From the NCBI GenBank assembly GCA_934193095.1, contig CAKPUX010000062.1, positions 1-10,902 on the forward strand: a DNA stretch of 10,902 nucleotides. Direction: 5' to 3'. A model generated the notes under the pieces. That model was not told the origin of the DNA. It did no database searches and saw nothing but the letters and a program-made list of their open reading frames with translations. A program made the translations under genes and the position numbers. Shown here in pieces: positions 1 through 6,519 of this stretch (position 1 is the first letter of the stretch; each line of letters begins with the position of its first letter). The DNA comes from an uncultured Dialister sp. (lineage in GTDB: Bacteria > Bacillota > Negativicutes > Veillonellales > Dialisteraceae).

Positions 1-88
1 TAGGGTGATGCCCGAAGAGGGCATTTCAGTCACCAGTCACTAGTCACTAGTCACGCCTAATCCCTAGACACTCATCCCTGCTTTCAAC
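1..88 (-). repeat. Partial copy of the composite heptad repeat, minus orientation
   Basis: Read on the minus strand this stretch runs TTTGAAAGCAGGGATGAG, then TAGGGAT-type and TAGTGAC-type 7-bp units, then GAAATGCC and GGGCATCACCC. The same order is seen at 2574-2660 and around 4500-4640. The hairpin and ATTTCTC modules of fuller copies are not visible here and may lie beyond the left edge. It is probably the 3' flank of a leftward gene outside the window, because other copies read in the direction of the gene they follow. That last point is inference. Confidence 0.75.
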
Positions 89-169
89 CGGAACCATTGA
101 CTTTTATTTCCCAAAACTCATACATAATGTATCTACCTATACAGAAATAGTATACTCGATTTTAAGCAG

Positions 170-198
170 TTTCATTCAATAAGGCTCTATGTTATAAT
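170..198 (+). promoter_or_regulatory. Putative speD promoter
   Basis: A perfect TATAAT lies at 193-198, with a weak TTTCAT at 170-175 placed 17 bp upstream. The predicted transcript begins near 205, about 45 nt before the preferred start codon. A weaker alternative is TTGACT at 97-102 with CATAAT-like sequence at 123-128, but its spacer is about 20 bp. The -10 is convincing and the -35 is poor. Confidence 0.55.
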
Positions 199-249
199 GG
201 AAAAAGTTCCAATCCATAGAGGAAAAGAACGGGGGTGGCAGTTTACTTC

Positions 250-1017
250 ATGAAACGGGGTAAGCTCAAACTGCTGGGTTTCAACAATTTGACCAAGACA
301 CTCAGCTTCAATATGTACGACATCTGCTATGCCAGTACAGAAACAGAAAGAAAAAAATACATCGCTTACATTGACGAGGTCTACAGCGCCGAGCGCCTGA
401 CCCAGATCCTCGTGAAGGTCGCCGAGATGATCGGAGCCCATGTGCTGAACATCGCTTCACAGGACTATGACCCGCAGGGCGCATCCGTCACGATGCTGAT
501 CGCAGAGGAAGAAGTCGAGAAGCAGGATGTGGTGTGTCACCTGGACAAGAGCCATATCACTGTCCATACGTATCCGGAAATGCATCCGCAGGATGGCATC
601 TGTACCTTCCGTGCAGACATCGATGTATCGACCTGCGGGAAGATCTCGCCACTGAATGCGCTGAATTTTCTTCTCCAGTCCTTCGATGCAGATATCGTCA
701 TCACTGACTACCGCGTGCGCGGCTTTACGCGTGACGTGCAGGGCAAGAAGATCTTCATCGACCACCGTATCAATTCCATCCAGAACTACATGGCACCGAA
801 GCTGCGCTATAAGTACGACATGGTGGACGTCAATGTATATCAGGAAAATATTTTCCACACGAAGATGCTGATCCATGATTTCAATCTGGATAACTACCTC
901 TTCGATATGAAAGAGGCAGAGCTGGATCGCAAGGAAGGGAAACGCATCCGCCGCCTGCTGAAGCAGGAAATGTATGAGATCTTCAATGGCAGAAATCTTC
1001 CTGCCATCAGAGATTAA
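250..1017 (+). CDS. speD: S-adenosylmethionine decarboxylase proenzyme, E. coli type
   Basis: It decarboxylates S-adenosylmethionine to the aminopropyl donor for spermidine synthesis in the cytosol. The N-terminus (GKLKLLGFNNLTK), YDICYA, QDYDPQGASVT, DKSHITVHTYPE, CTFRADIDVSTCG, DYRVRGFTRD and MVDVNVYQENIFHTKML follow the E. coli-type (class 1A) family along its whole length. The Lys-Ser in DKSHITV (Ser101 counted from ATG 250) is the self-cleavage site that generates the pyruvoyl group. At 255 aa it is about 10 residues shorter than E. coli SpeD; the loop just before the cleavage site is reduced. I prefer ATG at 250, where the protein begins like E. coli MKKLKL. GTG at 235 is the alternative and would give 260 aa; AGAGGA at 218-223 is 11 nt before it. 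A GGGGGTGG at 231-238 precedes ATG 250. No spermidine synthase gene follows. Confidence 0.95.
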   Translation: MKRGKLKLLGFNNLTKTLSFNMYDICYASTETERKKYIAYIDEVYSAERLTQILVKVAEMIGAHVLNIASQDYDPQGASVTMLIAEEEVEKQDVVCHLDKSHITVHTYPEMHPQDGICTFRADIDVSTCGKISPLNALNFLLQSFDADIVITDYRVRGFTRDVQGKKIFIDHRINSIQNYMAPKLRYKYDMVDVNVYQENIFHTKMLIHDFNLDNYLFDMKEAELDRKEGKRIRRLLKQEMYEIFNGRNLPAIRD

Positions 1018-1083
1018 ATATAAAGCGGCTCCATTCGAAGTCGCCGACGCATAAAGTATCAGTCTTTTTTTTAGGAGGAAACA

Positions 1084-2298
1084 ATGGATACTGCAAAACT
1101 CAAAGAAGAAGCACTCGCACTCAGAAGAGAAAAACATCAGATGATCAAGACCGGCTTGAATGCTGCTGTCGAATGCAATCACGACCTCGCGATCGTATAC
1201 ACCCCGGGTGTATCCGCTCCGTGCCTCGCGATCAAAGACGATGAAGACCTGTCCCTGGAACTGACCTGGAGAGGCAATGTCGTAGCCGTCATTTCCGATG
1301 GCACCCGTGTCCTCGGCATGGGCGATATCGGCGCAGCTGCTGCTATGCCGGTCATGGAAGGCAAATCCGCACTGTACAAGAGATTCGGACAGATCGATGC
1401 GATCCCGATCACTCTGGACACCAAGGATCCGCAGGAATTCATCCACACCGTCAAACTGCTGGAAAAGAACTTCGCCGGCATCAACCTCGAAGATATCTCT
1501 TCCCCGAAATGCTATGACATCGAAGACGAACTGAAAAAGATCATGAACATCCCGGTCTTCCACGATGACCAGCACGGCACTGCGATCGCTGCTCTGGCAG
1601 CACTCCTCGGTGCTCTCGAAGTCGTCGGCAAAAAGATCGAAGACGTGAAGGTCGTCATGAATGGCGCTGGCGCTGCCGGCACCGCGATCGCCCGTCTGCT
1701 CCTCGAAGACGGCGTAAAACCGGAAAACATGACCATCCTGAACTCCAAAGGCATCCTCTTTGACAATGGCAAGAGAGACCGCGTACAGCAGGAACTCATC
1801 GCCAAAGTCAATCCGGAAAACAAACAGGGCACATTCGATGACGCTGTCAAAGGCGCTGATGTCCTCATCGGCTGCTCTGCACCGGGCGTATTCAACGTAG
1901 AAGCCATCAAGACCATGAACGACAAGAGCATTGTCTTCGCTATGGCAAACCCGGTACCGGAAATCATGTACGAAGAAGCCAAAGAAAAAGGCGTTTACAT
2001 CTATGGCTCCGGCAGAAGCGATATGCCGAACCAGGTCAACAACTCCTCCGTATTCCCAGGCCTCTTCCGCGGCGCTCTCGATGTACGTGCCCGTCAGATC
2101 AATGAGGAAATGAAACTCGCTGCTGCTCATGCTCTCGCAGACCTCGCTATCCATAGCGGCAAACTCGACCCGGATCATGTCGTCGTCGACGTATTCGATC
2201 CGCAGGTTCCGTTCGCTGTAGCGAAAGCCGTTGCCAAAGCAGCCATCGCTTCCGGCGTAGCAAGAGCCACCGAACTCCCGGAAAAATACAGAGACTAA
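1084..2298 (+). CDS. NAD(P)-dependent malic enzyme (short bacterial form)
   Basis: It oxidatively decarboxylates malate to pyruvate and CO2 in the cytosol. At 404 aa it matches the short bacterial form (B. subtilis YtsJ-like) and lacks the C-terminal phosphotransacetylase-like domain of MaeB proteins. Visible motifs are YTPGVSAPC (39-47, with the catalytic Tyr), GDIGAAAAMPVMEGKSALYKRFG region (80-102, catalytic Lys94), NLEDI (134-138, metal-binding acids), PVFHDDQHGTA (157-167), the Rossmann loop GAGAAG (194-199), MANPVPEI (287-294) and SGRSDMPNQVNN (309-320). AGGAGG at 1073-1078 sits 5 nt before the ATG. It starts 66 bp after speD; an imperfect stem (1025-1044) and T8 (1065-1072) in the gap are too far apart to be a clean terminator, so read-through from speD is possible. 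NAD versus NADP preference cannot be judged by eye. The gene ends at a strong terminator. Confidence 0.95.
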   Translation: MDTAKLKEEALALRREKHQMIKTGLNAAVECNHDLAIVYTPGVSAPCLAIKDDEDLSLELTWRGNVVAVISDGTRVLGMGDIGAAAAMPVMEGKSALYKRFGQIDAIPITLDTKDPQEFIHTVKLLEKNFAGINLEDISSPKCYDIEDELKKIMNIPVFHDDQHGTAIAALAALLGALEVVGKKIEDVKVVMNGAGAAGTAIARLLLEDGVKPENMTILNSKGILFDNGKRDRVQQELIAKVNPENKQGTFDDAVKGADVLIGCSAPGVFNVEAIKTMNDKSIVFAMANPVPEIMYEEAKEKGVYIYGSGRSDMPNQVNNSSVFPGLFRGALDVRARQINEEMKLAAAHALADLAIHSGKLDPDHVVVDVFDPQVPFAVAKAVAKAAIASGVARATELPEKYRD

Positions 2299-2316
2299 TT
2301 GAGTTCTCGCACATAG

Positions 2317-2359
2317 AAAAAGCAGGAAATGAGACGTTCTCATTTCCTGCTTTTTGTTT
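2317..2359 (+). terminator. Intrinsic terminator after the malic enzyme gene, probably bidirectional
   Basis: A perfect 18-bp stem (2317-2334 with 2338-2355) closes a 3-nt loop. A T-rich tract lies on one side and an A-run on the other. The symmetry would let it also stop leftward transcription from the convergent HD-domain gene. Part of the stem, GAAATGAGA, resembles the ATTTCTC heptad module found nearby. Confidence 0.9.
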
Positions 2360-2364
2360 TGGAT

Positions 2365-2573
2365 GATTAGTGACTAGTGACTGGTAGCTAGGGATTAGTG
2401 GCTAGGGATTAGGTTTGCTATATGAGAAAACCGCTAGTTTCAAACCTCCGCGGCGCTTCCATAATTTTATGCGCCGCACCACCATTTCGCATTTCTTATT
2501 TCTAATTTCTCATTCAAGTGGGGCTTTCCATCGTAATCAAGGGGCGGCACGCCCTTGGGCTAACCCTGAAGTT
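2365..2573 (+). repeat. Composite heptad/hairpin repeat, copy 1
   Basis: Modules in order are: TAGTGAC/TAGGGAT 7-bp units (2366-2413); a divergent spacer; a hairpin with GCGGCGC at 2450-2456 pairing with GCGCCGC at 2471-2477; ACCACC; ATTTCTC-type 7-bp units (about 2483-2515); and a GGGGCGGCACGCCC...GGGCTAACCCTGAA tail to about 2573. Together with the next copy it fills the 505-bp convergent interval between the malic enzyme and HD-domain genes. I see no gene in it; small open frames here are made of repeat sequence. Confidence 0.85.
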
Positions 2574-2800
2574 TGAAAGCAGTGATGAGTGGCTAGGGAT
2601 TAGGGATTGGGGATTAGGAGTGACTAGTGACTGGAATGCCAGTCGCGGGTATCTCCATTATTTATACTCCGCGGCGCTTCTATATTTTTATGCGCCGCAC
2701 CACCATTTCGCATTTCTCATTTCTGATTCCTCATTCAAGCGAAGCTTTCAAACGGAATCAAAGGGTAGTACGCCCTTGGGCTAACCCTACCCCCTGAACC
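2574..2800 (+). repeat. Composite heptad/hairpin repeat, copy 2
   Basis: This is the fuller of the two tandem copies. It has TTTGAAAGCAGTGATGAG, TAGGGAT and TAGTGAC heptads (about 2588-2635), GGAATGCC, a hairpin (2671-2677 with 2692-2698), ACCACC, ATTTCTC-type heptads, and the tail GGGTAG...GCCCTTGGGC...CTACCC. The tail is a nested inverted repeat: GGGTAG/CTACCC outside and GCCC/GGGC inside. It ends next to the stop codon of the HD-domain gene at 2804, so on the minus strand this hairpin would be the first structure in that gene's 3' end. Confidence 0.85.
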
Positions 2801-2803
2801 ATT

Positions 2804-3367
2804 TTACTTCAGCCCCAATTCATCCTTATGTGCGGTCATGCCATCGATGCAAGCCTGCATGACCTCGCCCGCTTCCATGCCGAGCATGGCAAAGCCCTGC
2901 TTGATCACATCGCGGTTGCAGCCAGCTGCAAATTTCTTGTCCTTGAATTTCTTCTTGAGCCCTTTGAGCTCCATGCCGCTGATGCCTTCGGGACGCATGA
3001 GTGCATATGCCATGACGACACCCGTCAGCTCATCGACCGTGAAAAGACTCTTCTCGATATCAGTTGTCGGCTCTACTTCATGGCTGCAGAGACCCCAGCC
3101 GTGGGAGATGATGGTCTTGATGTCTTCTTCGTCCACCCCTTCCGGTTCCAAAAATTCGCGGACGTGATGGCAGTGCTCATGCGGGAAGGCTTCGTAGTCG
3201 ACGTCGTGCAGATAGCCGATGGCTTCCCAGTGATCTTTGTCACCGCCGAAGATGCTCGCCATCGCGCCCATGGCAGCGCTGACAGCCGCCGCATGGGTGA
3301 AAAGATGGTCTTCCGTGGTGTGCTTTTTCAGGATCTCTTTGGCTTTCGCAAGGGTAAGTGTGGACAT
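2804..3367 (-). CDS. HD-domain hydrolase of unknown substrate
   Basis: A 187-aa protein whose pattern fits the HD metal-dependent phosphohydrolase superfamily: His25 in HLFTHAAAV, the His54-Asp55 doublet in GYLHDVDYE, a His-rich HEHCHH (64-68), His89 in IISHG and Asp112 in TVDEL. No membrane segment or partner domain is visible. I chose the ATG at 3367 because AGGAG (minus strand, 3376-3380) lies 8 nt before it; the in-frame ATG at 3388 lacks a comparable site. The C-terminal half has Lys-rich KGLKKKFKDKKF (136-147). The family includes nucleotide and cyclic-dinucleotide hydrolases, but nothing here identifies the substrate. It is transcribed divergently from cobB and converges on the malic enzyme gene. 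Confidence 0.85.
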   Translation of the reverse strand: MSTLTLAKAKEILKKHTTEDHLFTHAAAVSAAMGAMASIFGGDKDHWEAIGYLHDVDYEAFPHEHCHHVREFLEPEGVDEEDIKTIISHGWGLCSHEVEPTTDIEKSLFTVDELTGVVMAYALMRPEGISGMELKGLKKKFKDKKFAAGCNRDVIKQGFAMLGMEAGEVMQACIDGMTAHKDELGLK

Positions 3368-3433
3368 AGTAGGATCTCCTTTTTCCATTTCATGCGAGGG
3401 TTCTAATGGTTCATGGGTGCTGCGGGTTCAACA

Positions 3434-3460
3434 AGGGTAGAAGATCACGGATCGTACCCT
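3434..3460. promoter_or_regulatory. Nested inverted repeat in the HD-gene 5' leader
   Basis: AGGGTA (3434-3439) pairs with TACCCT (3455-3460), and GATC (3443-3446) with GATC (3450-3453) inside it. It lies between the predicted HD-gene promoter and its start codon, so it would be in the 5' untranslated RNA. It could be an operator, an RNA hairpin or repeat debris; the nearby minus-strand sequence holds degenerate GAACCC-like units. Confidence 0.3.
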
Positions 3461-3497
3461 GAGCCACAAACCTTAGGCCCATTTTTTAGATATATCG

Positions 3498-3526
3498 ATG
3501 GTAGAACAAACAGGGCGAATTGTCAA
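3498..3526 (-). promoter_or_regulatory. Putative promoter of the HD-domain gene
   Basis: On the minus strand a perfect TTGACA (plus 3521-3526) is followed after 17 bp by TACCAT (plus 3498-3503, 4 of 6 to consensus). Transcription would start near 3491, leaving a leader of about 120 nt. The -35 overlaps the candidate -35 of the divergent cobB promoter. Confidence 0.55.
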
Positions 3527-3551
3527 TGAGAGAGGAAAATTGTGATACAAT
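3520..3551 (+). promoter_or_regulatory. Putative cobB promoter (extended -10)
   Basis: TG-A-TACAAT at 3543-3551 forms an extended -10. TTGTCA at 3520-3525 is the best nearby -35, but its spacer is 20 bp, so the extended -10 would have to carry the recognition. The predicted leader to the cobB start is about 180 nt. Confidence 0.5.
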
Positions 3552-3556
3552 GAAGG

Positions 3557-3739
3557 AAAAGGAGGTACGGGCGTCAAAAGGCAGCAGGCTTTCCCTCTTC
3601 GGGGCATCCCCATATTCCCGTCCATCAGAAACGACGCCGTACTTTGAGACGCCGCCTCCTCATCCTCATTGCATCTGACGGAAATGGAACCTTTGCATCC
3701 CACGGCCGTTTTTCATCTTCTACGAAAGGAGCCATCATC
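3557..3739 (+). other. Structured leader upstream of cobB with an orphan Shine-Dalgarno sequence
   Basis: This is the rest of the 372-bp divergent gap. AAAAGGAGGT at 3557-3566 would be an ideal ribosome site, but no ATG, GTG or TTG lies at a usable distance after it. GTACGGGCGTC (3565-3575) can pair with GACGCCGTAC (3633-3642) with one bulged base, and GGGG-cat-CCCC (3601-3611) lies between. The real cobB ribosome site, AAAGGAG, is at 3725-3731. A role is inference; no known riboswitch class is recognised. Confidence 0.35.
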
Positions 3740-4480
3740 ATGACCGACATCGAGAAACTGAGAGCTATGATCGCATCCCATCACCGCATCGTCTTTTTCG
3801 GCGGAGCAGGGGTCTCCACGGAGTCGAACATCCCTGATTTTCGAGGAGCGAATGGCCTTTACCGCCAGAAAACGGACCTCCCGTGGACGCCGGAGGAAAT
3901 GCTTTCCCACCATTTCTATGAGGAGCATCCCGTGGAATTTTTCACCATGTATAAGCAGTTCGCAGAAGCCATGCTGAAGGCCTCTCCGAACCGCGCGCAC
4001 TTTGCGCTGGCAAAGCTCGAGCAAGAGGGAAGGCTCTCTGCCGTCATCACGCAGAACATCGATGGTCTCCATCAGCGCGCGGGGAGCCGGAATGTCATCG
4101 AGGTCCACGGCACCATCCTTACGAATACCTGCGAGAAATGCTTTGCGACATATGATGCAAAGACACTCCTTACTCTGGCATCGCCCGTGCCGCACTGTCC
4201 CAGTTGCGGCGGCGTGATCAAGCCGGATGTCGTGCTCTATGAAGAAGCGCTCGATACGAATGATATCGATGAGGCGATCGATGAGATCTCCAAGGCCGAT
4301 ATGCTCATCATCGGCGGTACGAGCCTCGTCGTTTATCCGGCGGCAGGCTTCGTCACCTATTTCCGCGGTGATGCTCTCGTCGTCATCAATCAGGACGTGA
4401 CAGCGCAGGACGCCCGCGCCGACCTCGTCTTCCATGAGAGCGTGGGGAAGGTACTGGAAATGGCCGTGGAGGGAGATTAG
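3740..4480 (+). CDS. cobB: NAD-dependent protein deacylase, Sir2 family
   Basis: It removes acyl groups from lysines using NAD, releasing nicotinamide and O-acetyl-ADP-ribose. The 246-aa protein is all catalytic core: GAGVSTESNIPDFRG (22-36), TQNIDGLHQRAG (104-115), the catalytic His123 in EVHG, a zinc ribbon with Cys131, Cys134, Cys153 and Cys156, and GTSLVVYPAA (193-202). Where SIRT5-like desuccinylases have a Tyr-x-x-Arg pair, this protein appears to read Phe-x-x-Tyr (EFFTMYK, 66-72). That favours deacetylase over desuccinylase activity, as in the Thermotoga-like enzyme. ATG 3740 is preceded by AAAGGAG with 8-nt spacing; the open frame continues upstream to 3644 but lacks a ribosome site there. 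No acetyltransferase or acetyl-CoA synthetase gene is adjacent. The 3' end runs straight into repeat sequence, with no clear terminator. Confidence 0.93.
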   Translation: MTDIEKLRAMIASHHRIVFFGGAGVSTESNIPDFRGANGLYRQKTDLPWTPEEMLSHHFYEEHPVEFFTMYKQFAEAMLKASPNRAHFALAKLEQEGRLSAVITQNIDGLHQRAGSRNVIEVHGTILTNTCEKCFATYDAKTLLTLASPVPHCPSCGGVIKPDVVLYEEALDTNDIDEAIDEISKADMLIIGGTSLVVYPAAGFVTYFRGDALVVINQDVTAQDARADLVFHESVGKVLEMAVEGD

Positions 4481-4488
4481 GAGTTTCG

Positions 4489-4645
4489 CATGACTGGTGA
4501 CTTGAATACCACTTTCGGGCATCGCCCCATATATACTTGCGGCGAAGGCTACACCACAAGTTTGAAAGCAGGGATGGGTAGCTAGGGATTGAGGATTAGG
4601 GATTAGGAGTGGCTAGTGGCTAGTGACTAGTGATTAGGATTCTCC
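4489..4645 (+). repeat. Degenerate composite heptad repeat after cobB
   Basis: It begins with TGACTGGTGACTTGAATACC and CGGGCATCGCCCC, matching on the opposite strand the pieces at 1-40 and 8221-8265. A worn hairpin remnant follows (GCGGCGAAGGC, ACACCACA). Then come TTTGAAAGCAGGGATGGG and about ten 7-bp units of TAGGGAT and TAGTGAC/TAGTGGC type (about 4570-4640). Module order differs from copies 1 and 2, which suggests recombination between copies. No gene is visible in 4481-5082. Confidence 0.75.
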
Positions 4646-4650
4646 GACAT

Positions 4651-4795
4651 CGTCATCCCGAGCGCAGCCGAGGGATCTCTACCGCCCTGCGGGAATCAGC
4701 GTGTATGCGCCGAAGGGAAACGATATCTTGGTGTTGTCTCACATGCAACAATGAGCTTCTGCCATAGAGATTTCTCGGCTACGCTCGAAATGACG
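4651..4795. repeat. MITE-like element with 31-bp imperfect inverted ends
   Basis: The left arm 4651-4681 (CGTCATCCCGAGCGCAGCCG and following) matches the reverse complement of 4765-4795 at 26 of 31 positions. The arms are separated by 83 bp. Each arm is itself a small hairpin: ATCCC...GGGAT on the left, ATTTC...GAAAT on the right. The centre has no gene. Related GTCATCCCGAGCG-type intergenic repeats are known from many bacterial genomes. No transposase or clear target duplication is visible. Confidence 0.7.
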
Positions 4796-4814
4796 ACGGC
4801 GCGAAGCGCCATCA

Positions 4815-4955
4815 AAACTCCGCGGCGCTTCATTATTTTTTTGCGCCGCACCACAATTTCTCATTTCTCATTCCTTATTCCTCATTCGAGCAAAGATTTC
4901 ACTTACAATCAAGGGGCAGTACTACCCCTGAACCTTGAACCCTGAACCCTCAATC
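4815..4955 (+). repeat. Composite repeat, hairpin half with GAACCCT heptads
   Basis: It opens at the hairpin module (GCGGCGC 4822-4828 with GCGCCGC 4843-4849), then ACCACA, ATTTCTC-type heptads (about 4855-4888), the AATCAAGGGGCAGTACTACCCC tail (shortened compared with copies 1 and 2), and GAACCTT/GAACCCT 7-bp units (about 4929-4950). The TAGTGAC half is missing here; it lies upstream at 4570-4640, split off by the 4651-4795 element. Confidence 0.75.
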
Positions 4956-4984
4956 TTATTAAGTGTATACTCCAACGCATAGAC

Positions 4985-5013
4985 TTTCTTTTATTTGTTT
5001 CAAATGATATAAT
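4985..5013 (+). promoter_or_regulatory. Putative fumC promoter (extended -10)
   Basis: A perfect TATAAT at 5008-5013 is preceded by TG one base upstream (5005-5006), an extended -10. TTTCTT at 4985-4990 is a weak -35 at 17 bp. The predicted start near 5020 leaves a leader of about 63 nt. It lies just past the repeat block. Confidence 0.65.
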
Positions 5014-5082
5014 ACAGGTATACGCGAGAAATGGTGAAACATTTTTCGTACACTCTATTTCCTTATAGAAAGGACAAAAAAC

Positions 5083-6468
5083 ATGGAATATCGTATCGAA
5101 CATGACACCTTAGGCGAAGTAAAAGTTCCGGCGGATCATATGTGGGGCGCGCAGACCCAGCGCTCTTCTGAAAACTTCAAGATCGGAGCACGCATGCCGG
5201 AAGAGATCATTCATGCGTTTGCCGTGCTGAAGAAATGCACCGCCCTTGCGAATCTCGCAGAAGGCAAGCTTTCGGAAGAAAAAGCGAAAGTCATCGCAGA
5301 GGCCTGCGACGAGATCCTCGCCGGCAAGTGGAACGGCGAATTCCCGCTCGTCGTGTATCAGACGGGCTCCGGCACGCAGAGCAATATGAACATGAATGAA
5401 GTCGTCGCTCACATCGCGAATGCGAAGCTCGAAGCTGTCGGCAGCGAGACACGCATCCACCCGAATGACGACGTCAACATGTCTCAGTCTTCGAACGATA
5501 CCTTCCCGACCGCTATGCACGTTGCGGCCGTTTCTGTCCTGCACCGCTGCCTCTACCAGCCGCTCGCTGAACTGATCGCGACCTTCCACAAGAAGAGCGA
5601 AGAATACATGCACGTCGTCAAGATCGGCCGCACCCATGTACAGGACGCCGTACCGCTCACCTTCGGACAGGAAGTCTCTGGATGGACGACCATGCTCGAA
5701 AAGTGCCAGCATATGATCGAAACATCGGAAAAATATCTTCTTGGGCTTGCCATCGGCGGTACCGCTGTCGGTACCGGCCTCAATGCGCCGAAAGACTTCG
5801 GCACCAGAGTATCGGCTGAGATCGCCAAAGAAACAGGCCTTCCTTTCGTATCGGAGGAAAATAAATTCTATGCACTGACCGGACGCGATGACTTCGTTTT
5901 CGCTCATGGCGCTCTCGAAGCTCTTGCAATGGACTGCATGAAGATCGCTGACGACCTTCGCCTCCTGGCAGGCGGGCCAAGAGCCGGTCTCGGTGAGCTC
6001 ACCATCCCGGCGAACGAACCGGGTTCTTCCATCATGCCGGGCAAAGTGAACCCGACCCAGTGCGAAGCCCTGACCATGGTCGCCTGCCGCGTTCATGGCA
6101 ATCAGGCCGTCGTCTCCATGGCCTCCTCTCAGGGCCGCTTCGAGCTGAACGTCTATGCCCCGGTCCTGGCACAGGCCTTCATCGAATCCGTCAAGCTCCT
6201 GGGTGAAGCCATCCATTCCTTTAATATCCACTGCGCCGTCGGCATCGAAGTGAACCATGACCGCATGGAAGAGCTGGTGGAGAAATCCCTGATGCTCGTT
6301 ACCGCACTCGCGCCGCACATCGGTTATGAGAAGTCCGCAAAGATCTCGAAGAAAGCCTTCGCAGACGGCAGCTCCCTGAAGGAAGCCGCTCTGGCTTTGG
6401 GCTATGTGACCGAAGAAGAATATGACCGTTGGGTCGTCGCAAAAGATATGTGTAATGTAGATCGTTGA
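5083..6468 (+). CDS. fumC: Fumarate hydratase, class II
   Basis: It interconverts fumarate and malate in the cytosol without an iron-sulfur cluster, normally as a homotetramer. At 461 aa it has the usual length. The start EHDTLGEVKVPADHMWGAQT (6-25) is characteristic of fumarase rather than aspartase. Other motifs are GSGTQSNMNMNEV (95-107), SSNDTFPTAMH (136-146), GRTHVQDAVPLTFGQE (182-197, with the conserved His185) and the signature GSSIMPGKVNP (314-324, with the catalytic Ser, Lys and Asn). AGAAAGGA at 5067-5074 is 8 nt from the ATG. It has its own promoter and terminator, so it is a single-gene unit. With the malic enzyme upstream it fits a C4-dicarboxylate metabolism linking pyruvate, malate and fumarate. 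Confidence 0.97.
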   Translation: MEYRIEHDTLGEVKVPADHMWGAQTQRSSENFKIGARMPEEIIHAFAVLKKCTALANLAEGKLSEEKAKVIAEACDEILAGKWNGEFPLVVYQTGSGTQSNMNMNEVVAHIANAKLEAVGSETRIHPNDDVNMSQSSNDTFPTAMHVAAVSVLHRCLYQPLAELIATFHKKSEEYMHVVKIGRTHVQDAVPLTFGQEVSGWTTMLEKCQHMIETSEKYLLGLAIGGTAVGTGLNAPKDFGTRVSAEIAKETGLPFVSEENKFYALTGRDDFVFAHGALEALAMDCMKIADDLRLLAGGPRAGLGELTIPANEPGSSIMPGKVNPTQCEALTMVACRVHGNQAVVSMASSQGRFELNVYAPVLAQAFIESVKLLGEAIHSFNIHCAVGIEVNHDRMEELVEKSLMLVTALAPHIGYEKSAKISKKAFADGSSLKEAALALGYVTEEEYDRWVVAKDMCNVDR

Positions 6469-6482
6469 TCGTTTGTAAAATG

Positions 6483-6509
6483 AAAAGCCGGGTGAAAGCC
6501 CGGCTTTTT
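6483..6509 (+). terminator. Intrinsic terminator after fumC
   Basis: AAAAGCCGGG (6483-6492) pairs with CCCGGCTTTT (6499-6508) around a 6-nt loop, followed by a short T-run. It lies 14 nt after the fumC stop codon. Confidence 0.92.
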
Positions 6510-6519
6510 GCATGCTTGA

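Noticed and set aside
1025..1072. Intrinsic terminator between speD and the malic enzyme gene
   Set aside because: The stem at 1025-1044 is short and imperfect, and the T-run at 1065-1072 is 20 nt away, directly against the ribosome site.
457..2343. Long minus-strand open frame opposite speD and the malic enzyme gene (628 codons)
   Set aside because: The plus strand encodes two complete, recognisable enzymes with ribosome sites. The antisense frame has no family motifs and spans two genes and a gap.
2518..2784. 88-codon plus-strand open frame between the malic enzyme and HD genes
   Set aside because: It consists entirely of composite-repeat sequence, has no ribosome site, and its translation reflects the repeat units.
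3550..3678. 42-codon plus-strand open frame starting at ATG 3550 in the cobB leader
   Set aside because: Its ATG overlaps the predicted -10 box, so it would lie upstream of the transcription start, and it has no ribosome site.
4751..4945. 64-codon open frame before fumC
   Set aside because: It crosses an inverted-repeat arm and a composite repeat; no coding signal or ribosome site.
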